Source: Hydrogenothermaceae bacterium
Lineage (GTDB): Bacteria > Aquificota > Aquificia > Aquificales > Hydrogenothermaceae
NCBI GenBank assembly: GCA_012961365.1
Contig: DTZN01000045.1
Location: 1-14,702, forward strand
DNA length: 14,702 nt
Direction: 5' to 3'
How positions within the stretch are numbered: position 1 is the first letter of the stretch; every line of letters starts with the position of its first letter. The translations under genes and the position numbers were made by a program. Under the pieces are notes generated by a model that saw only the letters and a list, made by a program, of their open reading frames with translations, was not told where the DNA came from and searched no databases. Of this stretch, positions 6,463 to 13,920 are shown one piece after another.

Positions 6463-6963
6463 TTACTCTTTTAATAGTTTTAGATACTCAAATGCTGAAA
6501 TATATGCTATCACAACAGAAATCCATATGAGCATATTCCCTATAAATACTTGGTTTATAGCAAGTAGAAATATTCCAGCCATCTGCAAAGATGTTTTAAC
6601 TTTACCTGAAAATGATGCTGGAACTACTATTCCTTTATTAACCATCACACTTCTAAGCCAAGTAATAATCATTTCTCTAGCTACAACTAAAAAAATAACA
6701 AAAGAAGAAATAAAATGTTTTTCAACAAATACAGCTAATGCTGATATTGTAAATATTTTATCTACAGCTGGGTCTAGTAATTCGCCATGTTTAGTAACTT
6801 TTTTTAACCTTCTTGCAATTATGCCATCTAACCAATCTGATATAATTACCAAAATAACCACAAAACCTGATACTATATACCAGCCTTTTAAAACAGAAAA
6901 AATCAAAGCAGGGGTAAATAAAAGACGGGAAAGGGTAAAAAAATCCGCTACTTCTAATCTCAA
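6463..6963 (-). CDS. pgsA: CDP-diacylglycerol-glycerol-3-phosphate 3-phosphatidyltransferase
   Basis: PgsA condenses CDP-diacylglycerol with glycerol-3-phosphate to phosphatidylglycerophosphate, the committed step to phosphatidylglycerol and cardiolipin. The CDP-alcohol phosphotransferase signature is complete: Asp43, Asp46, Gly47, Ala50, Arg51, Gly60, Asp64 and Asp68. The 166-residue protein is hydrophobic throughout with several membrane helices; the N-terminal FFTLSRLLFTPALI is typical of PgsA. The start is TTG at 6963, supported by an AGGTGG ribosome binding site about 9 nt upstream and by the position of the N-terminal motif; the TTG shares TTGA with the ftsZ stop. Other CDP-alcohol transferases (for example PssA) share the signature, so the exact alcohol acceptor rests on overall resemblance. 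Confidence 0.88.
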   Translation of the reverse strand: MRLEVADFFTLSRLLFTPALIFSVLKGWYIVSGFVVILVIISDWLDGIIARRLKKVTKHGELLDPAVDKIFTISALAVFVEKHFISSFVIFLVVAREMIITWLRSVMVNKGIVVPASFSGKVKTSLQMAGIFLLAINQVFIGNMLIWISVVIAYISAFEYLKLLKE

Positions 6964-8099
6964 TTAATATCGCCACCTTTTTTCTTTCTTCTAAGATAAG
7001 GAGGAAAGTCTAAATCTGAGTATATAGTTTCATTTATAGGCGGCTTTTTAATAATTTCTTCTTTAGTTTCTACCTCTTCTTGTTTTATAAGTTTTCTACC
7101 TATAGTTTTTCTTGTTATTACTTGTTTTTTTCCTTGTTCTTTTTCCCCTTCAAAATCTGTGGCTACAACAATTAGTCTTATTTCATCTTCTGCTTCATTA
7201 TCTATAGTAGCTCCAAAAATAATCTGGCATTCTTCGTGAGCAGTTTCTTTAATTTGAGAAATAGCCTCATTTAATTCTGTATAAGATAGTTCTGGGCTCA
7301 TTTCTACATTAACAAGTAATCTTTTTGCACCTTTTATGGAAGTTCCTTCAAGCAATGGAGAGGTTGTAGCATCTTTTACTGCATTTTCTATTTTACTTTT
7401 TCCTGTTCCACTTCCTATTCCTATTAATGCCTTTCCACCACTTTCCATTATTGTTTTAACATCAGCAAAATCAACATTAACAAGACCCGGTTTATAAATA
7501 ATATCAGTAATTCCCCTTACTGCTCTATATAAAACATCATCAACAAGTTTAAACGTTTCCAAGATAGAAAGCTCACTACTTGCTATTTCTGTCAATCTTT
7601 GATTATTTATGACAAGGAAAGTATCAACAACATCTTTCAGTTTATTTAGTCCACTTTCAGCAACTTTTTTTCTTAAAGGCCCTTCAAATTCAAAAGGAAG
7701 AGAAACTACTGCAACAGTTAAAATTCCTAATTCTTTTGCCGCTTGAGCTAAAATAGGAGAAGCCCCAGTCCCTGTTCCTCCTCCAAGACCTGCGGCAATA
7801 AAAATCATATCTGCCCCATCCATAACTTCTTTAATTTTGTCTATACTTTCTTTTGCAGCAGCTTCTCCAATTTCAGGTTTTGCTCCAGCTCCAAGTCCTT
7901 TTGTTATATTTTCACCGATGTGAATTTTATTAGGAACAGGGAGCATATTTAAGTGTTGTAAATCAGTATTTACAATAAAAAGCTCAACATCATTTAATCC
8001 TTCTTGATACATTCTTGCAACTGCATTACTACCACCACCACCAACGCCAAAAACTTTAATTTTAGAAGGACTTTTTGCATCTAAATTAAAATTTTCCAT
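6960..8099 (-). CDS. ftsZ: Cell division GTPase FtsZ
   Basis: FtsZ is the tubulin homologue that polymerises into the cytokinetic ring. The 379-residue protein has GGGGSNA near 20-26, the tubulin signature GGGTGTG (106-112) and the T7 catalytic loop NVDFADV (208-214), whose Asp210 and Asp213 complete the GTPase site of the next subunit. The globular core ends near 320 and is followed by a charged linker of about 40 residues. The C-terminal conserved peptide DLDFPPYLRR (362-371) is the docking site for FtsA; it is followed by a basic tail KKKGGDIN, which may act as the variable region that influences filament bundling. GAGGT at 8106-8110 precedes the ATG. The gap to ftsA is 22 nt, and the stop overlaps the pgsA TTG. 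Confidence 0.98.
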   Translation of the reverse strand: MENFNLDAKSPSKIKVFGVGGGGSNAVARMYQEGLNDVELFIVNTDLQHLNMLPVPNKIHIGENITKGLGAGAKPEIGEAAAKESIDKIKEVMDGADMIFIAAGLGGGTGTGASPILAQAAKELGILTVAVVSLPFEFEGPLRKKVAESGLNKLKDVVDTFLVINNQRLTEIASSELSILETFKLVDDVLYRAVRGITDIIYKPGLVNVDFADVKTIMESGGKALIGIGSGTGKSKIENAVKDATTSPLLEGTSIKGAKRLLVNVEMSPELSYTELNEAISQIKETAHEECQIIFGATIDNEAEDEIRLIVVATDFEGEKEQGKKQVITRKTIGRKLIKQEEVETKEEIIKKPPINETIYSDLDFPPYLRRKKKGGDIN

Positions 8100-8121
8100 T
8101 TTTTTACCTCTTTAGTCCCTA

Positions 8122-9360
8122 TTAAAAGATACTTTTAATTTTATCAAGAATTTTCTTTACAATTCCAACAAAATCATTTCCTGTATTTTCCATCATATCA
8201 AATTCTATCTGTTTAAAAGAATTCTTTTTAAATAGCATTATACCTACTGCAGTAGCATACTGCGGTAAATTTATTTTATCACTAAATCCCTTATAGTTAG
8301 TTGGTTTTCCTATCCTTACATCTGCTTTAAAAATATCATATGCTAAATCTTTTATATATGGAGTATTTGCAACACCTCCAGTTAAAACAACCCCTCCATT
8401 AACTTTTTCAAGAACTTGAGCCTTTTCTAAATCTTCTTTAACTAAAGTAAATATTTGCTCAAGTCTAGCTTCTATAGTATCAACTAGTTCATAATGAGAA
8501 ATGTATATAGGTTGTTCACTACCAATAGGATAAACTTCTATCTCTTTTTCACTTTCCAATGCTTCAAGAGTTGCAATGCCATGTTCCACTTTTATTTTTT
8601 CCGCATCTTTTTTAGGGATTTTAAATCTATGTGAAATATCCAAAGTAATATTGTTTCCTCCTAAAGGAAGAGACGCAGTATATTCATAACTGTTTGGACC
8701 TATCACAGTATAATCTGTAGTTCCTCCACCAATATCTATAAGTAAAACCCCCATTTCTTTTTCTTCATCAAAAATTGTTGATGTAGCAGATGCTACAGCA
8801 TTAGCAACAAAATCTGCTACTTTTATCCCTGTCATTTCTATAACTCTTTTTAGGTTTGAATATGTATTTAATTTAGTTAAAATTATATGAAACTCTCCTT
8901 CAAGTTTTGATGCAAGGCAGTTAACAGGCTCAACAACTTCGTTTTCATCATCTAAAATAAATCTTTTTGGGATAATGTGAATTAATTTATGTTGTTCTTC
9001 TTCTATTTTTTCTTTTACTTTTTGAGAAAGTGTTGAGATATCAAAATCAGTAATATCTTTTTGTGCAGTTCCAAAACTTAAGAAATCTGCTTCATTTCTA
9101 AATTCTATATGGAACCCTCCTAAATTAGCAATAACACTAGATATTTTTACTCCAGAAGAGTTAGATGCTTGAACTAATGCTTCTTTTATACTTCTTATAA
9201 CATCATTTGGATTTGATATTAAACCCTTATCTATACCTTTAGTTTCAGCTTCACCATAACCTATTATTGTTAAATCCCCAAGTTCATCAATATCTCCCAC
9301 TAAAGCAACTGTCTTTGATGTTCCTACATTTAATGCAACTATTACATTGTTTGTTTTCAT
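8122..9360 (-). CDS. ftsA: Cell division protein FtsA
   Basis: FtsA is the actin-like protein that tethers FtsZ to the membrane and recruits later division proteins. The 412-residue sequence has the phosphate-1 loop ALNVGTSKTVALVG (9-22), the FtsA-specific 1C domain at roughly 85-165 in place of actin subdomain 1B, phosphate-2 DIGGGTTDYTV (209-219) and the adenosine motif LTGGVA (326-331). The last 16 residues, FVGIVKKILDKIKSIF, form the amphipathic membrane-targeting helix after a short linker. A strong AAGGAGAT ribosome binding site (9366-9373) lies within the last codons of ftsQ, and the ATG starts 3 nt after the ftsQ stop. Placement directly before ftsZ is the classic order. Confidence 0.97.
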   Translation of the reverse strand: MKTNNVIVALNVGTSKTVALVGDIDELGDLTIIGYGEAETKGIDKGLISNPNDVIRSIKEALVQASNSSGVKISSVIANLGGFHIEFRNEADFLSFGTAQKDITDFDISTLSQKVKEKIEEEQHKLIHIIPKRFILDDENEVVEPVNCLASKLEGEFHIILTKLNTYSNLKRVIEMTGIKVADFVANAVASATSTIFDEEKEMGVLLIDIGGGTTDYTVIGPNSYEYTASLPLGGNNITLDISHRFKIPKKDAEKIKVEHGIATLEALESEKEIEVYPIGSEQPIYISHYELVDTIEARLEQIFTLVKEDLEKAQVLEKVNGGVVLTGGVANTPYIKDLAYDIFKADVRIGKPTNYKGFSDKINLPQYATAVGIMLFKKNSFKQIEFDMMENTGNDFVGIVKKILDKIKSIF

Positions 9361-9363
9361 TGT

Positions 9364-10041
9364 TTATCTCCTTGATACAACCATAGAATCAAAGCTAAAA
9401 TCCATATATTTATATTGTTTTATATTTACCTTTTTCGCAAAAACTTGAAATTTTTCAAGTTCTTTTTTGTAATTAAGAAAATCAAATATAAATATTTTAT
9501 CATCTTTAGTTATACAAGATATTCTCCTACCATTTACAATAAATTTAACAGGTGGTTTATAGAATTTAGAAACTTTTGTATAAATATCCATTAAAGCAGA
9601 AATTTTTTGTAGGTTTATTTTTTTATCTTTATATATGACTAGGGGATAGTTTTCATTTTCTAATTTGTAGTATTTTAAGATAAAACCTTCATCATCTATT
9701 ATATATTTCCCTTGATTTGTTATAGCAATAGCAAATGGTTCTCTTTCTAAAACTAATAATCTTACTTCATTAACAAATAATCTTTGCAATTTTATATTTT
9801 TTATAAATGGAAATTCTTTTTTCATTTTTTCTTCTATTTCTTTTTCATCTAAAAAAAACCAATTTTGATTTTGAAATATTTTTGAAACATCTTCTTTTGT
9901 TAACCTATCAGTTCCTTTAACTTTTACAACCTTAATTTGAATTAACTTTTTAATTTGAGGAGTTTTTGCAAGTTGTATGCCAAGTATAGAACAAATAACT
10001 AAAAATGATAAGCCAATTATATACTTTTTATTTTTTTTCAT
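9364..10041 (-). CDS. ftsQ: Cell division protein FtsQ (DivIB family)
   Basis: FtsQ/DivIB is a bitopic division protein that links the cytoplasmic ring to the periplasmic FtsB-FtsL and FtsW-FtsI machinery. The 225 residues show a short basic cytoplasmic tail (MKKNKK), one membrane segment at about 7-25, a POTRA domain at about 35-103 (IKVVKVKGTDRLTKEDV, then LFVNEVRLLVLEREPFA) and the FtsQ beta domain ending in YMDFSFDSMVVSRR. FtsQ is poorly conserved, so the call rests on architecture plus position between ddl and ftsA. GAGG about 6 nt upstream supports the ATG, which overlaps the ddl 3' end by 14 nt. The overlap contains eight consecutive A residues. Confidence 0.9.
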   Translation of the reverse strand: MKKNKKYIIGLSFLVICSILGIQLAKTPQIKKLIQIKVVKVKGTDRLTKEDVSKIFQNQNWFFLDEKEIEEKMKKEFPFIKNIKLQRLFVNEVRLLVLEREPFAIAITNQGKYIIDDEGFILKYYKLENENYPLVIYKDKKINLQKISALMDIYTKVSKFYKPPVKFIVNGRRISCITKDDKIFIFDFLNYKKELEKFQVFAKKVNIKQYKYMDFSFDSMVVSRR

Positions 10042-10921
10042 TTAAAGCCTCAATAATTATCTCATTTACTAATTGCTCAAACGTATAACCAATGACCTTT
10101 GCAGATTTTGGTAGTAAGCTATGTTCTGTCATTCCTGGGACAGTATTTATTTCTAACAAGTAAGGAGTATTATCTTCTGATAGTATAAAATCCACTCTAA
10201 CAGCTCCTTTACATTTAAGAATATTATAAGCCTTTTTAGCATAAGTTTTAACCTTTTCTTCTATAACAAAAGGAAGTTTAGCAGGACATATATATTTAGT
10301 TTCGTTAGAGAAATACTTATTTTCATAATCATAAAAACCATTTTTTACTTTAATTTCAATAATTGGTAAAACTTTATCATTTAGAATACTTACTGTTAAT
10401 TCCCTTCCTTTTATATATTCTTCAATAAGGATATTTTCGTAATTTTTTAAATCTTGTAATGCTTTTTTTAGCTCTGATTTATTAAAAATAATATGAACCC
10501 CTATTGATGAACCTTCCTCTGAAGGTTTCAAAACTACAGGAAATTTTATATTTTCCAAAGCATAATCCTTTGGAACAGGTATAGAATAGTTTCTTAGTAT
10601 ATTTTTTGTTAAATTTTTATCCATACATATTGCACTTGTTTTTGGGCCTGAACCTGTGTATTTAATACCAAAAAAGTCTAGTATCGCTTGAATTTGACCG
10701 TCTTCCCCTCCTTTCCCATGCAAAGCAATAAATGCCAAATCTGGATTATATTGCAATATATCATTTATAAATTTTTGCTTTTCTATAGGGTCAAAGACTT
10801 TATAATCATAGCCAAGATTTTTTAAAGCATTTTCTACAGCTTTTCCTGTTTTTATGGAAATTTGTCTTTCTGAAGAATTTCCTCCATATAAAAGTGCTAC
10901 CTTCAAATTACTCTTATTCAA
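10028..10921 (-). CDS. ddl: D-alanine-D-alanine ligase
   Basis: Ddl joins two D-alanines with ATP to make the terminal dipeptide of the peptidoglycan stem. The 297-residue ATP-grasp enzyme has LYGGNSSERQIS (11-22) with Glu18, LHGKGGEDGQIQ (67-78), the ATP lysine in VVLKPSEEGSSIGV (129-142), the omega loop FYDYENKYFSNETKYICPA (196-214), RVDF (242-245, Arg242 and Asp244) and LLEINTVPGMTEHSLLP (255-271, Glu257, Asn259). The tyrosine of the KY pair in the omega loop is typical of D-Ala-specific rather than D-lactate ligases. The start is TTG at 10921, overlapping murB by 8 nt, with an AGGGAAG-type ribosome binding site. A second TTG at codon 6 is a possible alternative; no ATG lies nearby. Confidence 0.95.
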   Translation of the reverse strand: MNKSNLKVALLYGGNSSERQISIKTGKAVENALKNLGYDYKVFDPIEKQKFINDILQYNPDLAFIALHGKGGEDGQIQAILDFFGIKYTGSGPKTSAICMDKNLTKNILRNYSIPVPKDYALENIKFPVVLKPSEEGSSIGVHIIFNKSELKKALQDLKNYENILIEEYIKGRELTVSILNDKVLPIIEIKVKNGFYDYENKYFSNETKYICPAKLPFVIEEKVKTYAKKAYNILKCKGAVRVDFILSEDNTPYLLEINTVPGMTEHSLLPKSAKVIGYTFEQLVNEIIIEALNEKK

Positions 10922-11777
10922 TTATTTTTACTTCCCTTTCAAGGTTTATATTAAATTCTTTTTTTACTTTTTCTTCGGCAATTTCTAAAAGCTTCTTTAA
11001 GTCTTTAAATTTAGCATCTTTATAGTTTACTAAAAAATTTGCATGCTTTTCAGAAAAACCTATATCTCCTATTTTCTTTCCTTTAAAACCTATTTTCTCA
11101 AGTAAATATCCTGCGAAATTACCTTCTGGATTTTTATATGTTGAACCTGTTGTTGGAAGATTTAATGGTTGTTTTTTGTTTCTTTCTATTAGATGATTTT
11201 TTATTATTTTAGAAATATCTTTATTTGATTTTTTTAGCTTTAAAATTACTTTATAGACAAAACCTTCTTCTTGAAATTGTGAGTATCTATAAGAGTATTT
11301 AATATCTTCTTTCTTTGAAACAATTAGCTCAGCTTTATTATTTATCCAGTAAACTTCTTCAACAATATCAAAAATTTCACTTCCATAAGCTCCTGCATTC
11401 ATAGCAACAGCCCCCCCTATAGATGCAGGTATACCTGAAAGGTTTTCAAAACCTTCTAGATTGTATTTTTTTACTATGTTAACTAAAGTTTTAAAACTAA
11501 CCCCAGCCTGAACATTTATATAAATGTATTCTCCACTTTGTCTTAGATTTAAATCTTTTAAACACTTAGTGGAAACGAAAATATAATCTAAAAAACCGTC
11601 TTTAAAAATTAAATTACTTCCTATTCCAATAGGAATAAGTTTTTTATTGGTATCTTGAGATAATTTTATTAAATATACAATATCCTCTAAATTTTCAGGA
11701 AAATATACTTTTTTTGCAACCCCTCCTATTTTTATTGTAGAAAAATTAGATAATTTAATATTTTCTAAGATTTTCAT
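10914..11777 (-). CDS. murB: UDP-N-acetylenolpyruvoylglucosamine reductase MurB
   Basis: MurB is the FAD enzyme that uses NADPH to reduce UDP-GlcNAc-enolpyruvate to UDP-MurNAc. The 287-residue protein has the FAD-binding segments IGIGSNLIFKDG (50-61) and GIPASIGGAVAMNAGAYG (115-132), the substrate arginine in YSYRYS (Arg164), the proton-donor serine in TTGSTYKNPEG (Ser212) and the C-terminal REV glutamate (Glu282). Length and the lack of the extra Tyr-loop domain point to a type II MurB. Its ATG overlaps the murG stop as ATGA with no clear ribosome binding site, so it is probably translated by re-initiation. It occupies the place between murG and ddl where murC, or murC plus murB, is usually found. 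Confidence 0.95.
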   Translation of the reverse strand: MKILENIKLSNFSTIKIGGVAKKVYFPENLEDIVYLIKLSQDTNKKLIPIGIGSNLIFKDGFLDYIFVSTKCLKDLNLRQSGEYIYINVQAGVSFKTLVNIVKKYNLEGFENLSGIPASIGGAVAMNAGAYGSEIFDIVEEVYWINNKAELIVSKKEDIKYSYRYSQFQEEGFVYKVILKLKKSNKDISKIIKNHLIERNKKQPLNLPTTGSTYKNPEGNFAGYLLEKIGFKGKKIGDIGFSEKHANFLVNYKDAKFKDLKKLLEIAEEKVKKEFNINLEREVKIIE

Positions 11778-12814
11778 TCTATTATAAGATTGTAAATTTT
11801 TTCCTCTGCATTTAGTATAGCAAGTTTTTGCATTTCTTTTTCATTAATATGTTTTTTTAAAAATTCTTCTAAAAAAGCAGTTAGCCTTTCAATACTATTT
11901 TCTAACAATATTTTACAAAGCCCCTTTTCTTCTAGCCACTTAACATTATGGTATTGATGATTAGAAGCAGCATAAGGAAATGGTATAAATATAGCTTTTT
12001 TTCCAAATGCTAAAATCTCATTAACTGTTGCAGAACCAGACCTTGATATAACAATATCACAAGCTTTATATAATAACCCTATATCATCAAAATAATCAAA
12101 GACAATTATATTATCTGTTTTTTTATAATTTTCTACTTTGTGTTTCCCTTGGATATGGATAAATAAAATATCTTTAAACTTTTCTGCTAAACTTATCACA
12201 ATGGAGTTGATTTTTACAGCCCCTTGACTTCCTCCGAAAATTAAAGCTACTGTTTTATCAAGGGGTAAATTTAACTGCTTTCTTGCTTCTTCCTTTGATA
12301 TAGCAAGCTTTTCTTTTAAGGATTTTCTAATTGAAAGCCCTGTTAAATATGTTTTATTTTTAGGGAAATATTTTTCTGTAGTTTTAAATGTAATAAATAT
12401 TTTTTTTGCAAAAATTGAAAGCAGTTTATTAGTATAAGATGGAATTGAATTTTGCTCGTGAATATATAACCTTGTTCCTGAAAAAAAACTTGCAAGTCCT
12501 AAAGGAACGCTTGTGTATCCTCCAAAGCATATTGCAAAATCTGGTTTCTCTTTTTTCAAAATTTTATAAATCTTAAATGATGCATTTAATAGAGAAAATA
12601 TCCCTTTAATTTTTTTTAAAAAACCTTTTACCCTTACTGCTTTTAAATCAAATAAGTAAATCTTATCTGCTAAAAATTTCTTTCTTCCTTCTATACCATT
12701 TTGTGTTCCAAAGTAATAAATCTTATATTCCCTATTCTTTAGATATTCAGCTAAAGCTAATGCAGGATAAAAATGTCCTCCTGTTCCTCCTCCTGCAATA
12801 AATACCTTTTTCAT
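11774..12814 (-). CDS. murG: Lipid II synthase MurG (N-acetylglucosaminyltransferase)
   Basis: MurG is the peripheral membrane GT-B glycosyltransferase that adds GlcNAc from UDP-GlcNAc to lipid I, making lipid II on the inner face of the membrane. The 346 residues show the first glycine loop GGGTGGH (8-14), CFGGYTSVPLG (96-106), HEQN (119-122), a second glycine loop GGSQGA (194-199) and the nucleotide-sugar site SRSGSATVNE (257-266) followed by SNHQYHN (284-290). Basic and hydrophobic patches in the N-terminal domain fit membrane association. GAGG, 7 nt upstream and inside the end of ftsW, supports the ATG. There is a 2-nt gap from ftsW and an ATGA overlap with murB. Confidence 0.96.
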   Translation of the reverse strand: MKKVFIAGGGTGGHFYPALALAEYLKNREYKIYYFGTQNGIEGRKKFLADKIYLFDLKAVRVKGFLKKIKGIFSLLNASFKIYKILKKEKPDFAICFGGYTSVPLGLASFFSGTRLYIHEQNSIPSYTNKLLSIFAKKIFITFKTTEKYFPKNKTYLTGLSIRKSLKEKLAISKEEARKQLNLPLDKTVALIFGGSQGAVKINSIVISLAEKFKDILFIHIQGKHKVENYKKTDNIIVFDYFDDIGLLYKACDIVISRSGSATVNEILAFGKKAIFIPFPYAASNHQYHNVKWLEEKGLCKILLENSIERLTAFLEEFLKKHINEKEMQKLAILNAEEKIYNLIIE

Positions 12815-12816
12815 TT

Positions 12817-13920
12817 TTAATCCTCAACAAATGGAGATTTTACAGGTTCCTTTGAAACCCTAAGCAGTAGCCCTGCACAATACATAGTAATTAAAAAAGA
12901 AGAACCTCCATAACTAATAAATGGTAATGTAAAACCTGTTGGTGGAAAAGCCCCAACATTTACCATCATATGAAATAAAGCTTGTAGCGTTATGTAAAAA
13001 GTTATTCCAACTCCTATAGTTTGTGTAAACATATCTTGCCTACTTAAAGATATGTGTATTCCTCTCCACAAAATAAGCGTAAAAATAACAACAATAGAAA
13101 CTGCTCCAATAAATCCAAGCTCTTCTCCAATAAGGGCAAATATGTAGTCTGTATGTATCTCCGGCAAAAATTTTAATTTTTGAATACCTGCTCCAAGCCC
13201 TTCCCCTAAAAATCCTCCTTTTGCAAAAGCCCCAAGTGCTTGTAATACCTGCTTTGAACTTGCATGAAATGGGTCTATAAATGTTTCTATTCTACTTCTT
13301 GCATAGTCCGACAAGAAAATAGCCAAACCAAAAATAGGTAGGCTAAGAATAAACGGTAAAAATGTGTATCTAAAAGGTAAGTATGAAGATGATATTACTA
13401 AAAATCCAAGTGTAAATAAAAATAAAGCTCCTCCTTTATGAGGTTCAATTAAAACCAAAAATGAGATAATAGCAATAACTGAGTATAATGCCAAAACTTT
13501 CTGCCAATCTTTTATTTTAAAATCCTTTCTTTTTTTGTGTAAGTAAGTTGCTATAAATACTATAATTGCAAATTTTGCAAACTCTGAAGGTTGAAATCTA
13601 AAAAATCCAAGATTAAGCCACCTTTTTATTTTCTTACCAAGAGCAAAATCAACAACTAAAACAAAAATAAGTAAGAATATTGCAAAAATGGTAATTGCAT
13701 AACCAAAGCGTTTTAAAAATTCCATAGAAGTTATATATCCAATAATAAACGCAATAATTCCTGCAAATAAAATTATTAGTTCTTTTATTATTATTTTATA
13801 AGGATTAGACTTATAAAAGATATCAACAGAAACAGCACTATATACAAATATACCTCCTGTAATAACAAGCACTAAGAAAAGGAAAAATAAAAGCCTATCG
13901 AAGTATATATTAGATATCAT
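12817..13920 (-). CDS. ftsW: Septal peptidoglycan polymerase FtsW (SEDS family)
   Basis: FtsW is a polytopic SEDS glycosyltransferase that polymerises lipid II at the septum with its partner FtsI. The 367-residue protein has about ten hydrophobic segments and family landmarks: RWLNLGFFRFQPSEFAK (100-116), the catalytic aspartate in LPEIHTDYIFALIGEELG (Asp258), FPPTGFTLPFISYGGSS (325-341). The usual PDLGT motif after the fifth helix reads EPHKGGA (159-165), so the normal Asp is His; a His at this place also occurs in some other bacteria, from memory. RodA is the main alternative, but the position between murD and murG favours FtsW. The start overlaps the murD stop as ATGA, without a visible ribosome binding site. 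Confidence 0.93.
   Translation of the reverse strand: MISNIYFDRLLFFLFLVLVITGGIFVYSAVSVDIFYKSNPYKIIIKELIILFAGIIAFIIGYITSMEFLKRFGYAITIFAIFLLIFVLVVDFALGKKIKRWLNLGFFRFQPSEFAKFAIIVFIATYLHKKRKDFKIKDWQKVLALYSVIAIISFLVLIEPHKGGALFLFTLGFLVISSSYLPFRYTFLPFILSLPIFGLAIFLSDYARSRIETFIDPFHASSKQVLQALGAFAKGGFLGEGLGAGIQKLKFLPEIHTDYIFALIGEELGFIGAVSIVVIFTLILWRGIHISLSRQDMFTQTIGVGITFYITLQALFHMMVNVGAFPPTGFTLPFISYGGSSFLITMYCAGLLLRVSKEPVKSPFVED

Noticed and set aside
6449..6967. 172-codon plus-strand frame antisense to pgsA
   Set aside because: It is the shadow of a well-supported membrane enzyme with all catalytic residues, it has no ribosome binding site, and its translation has no recognisable domain.
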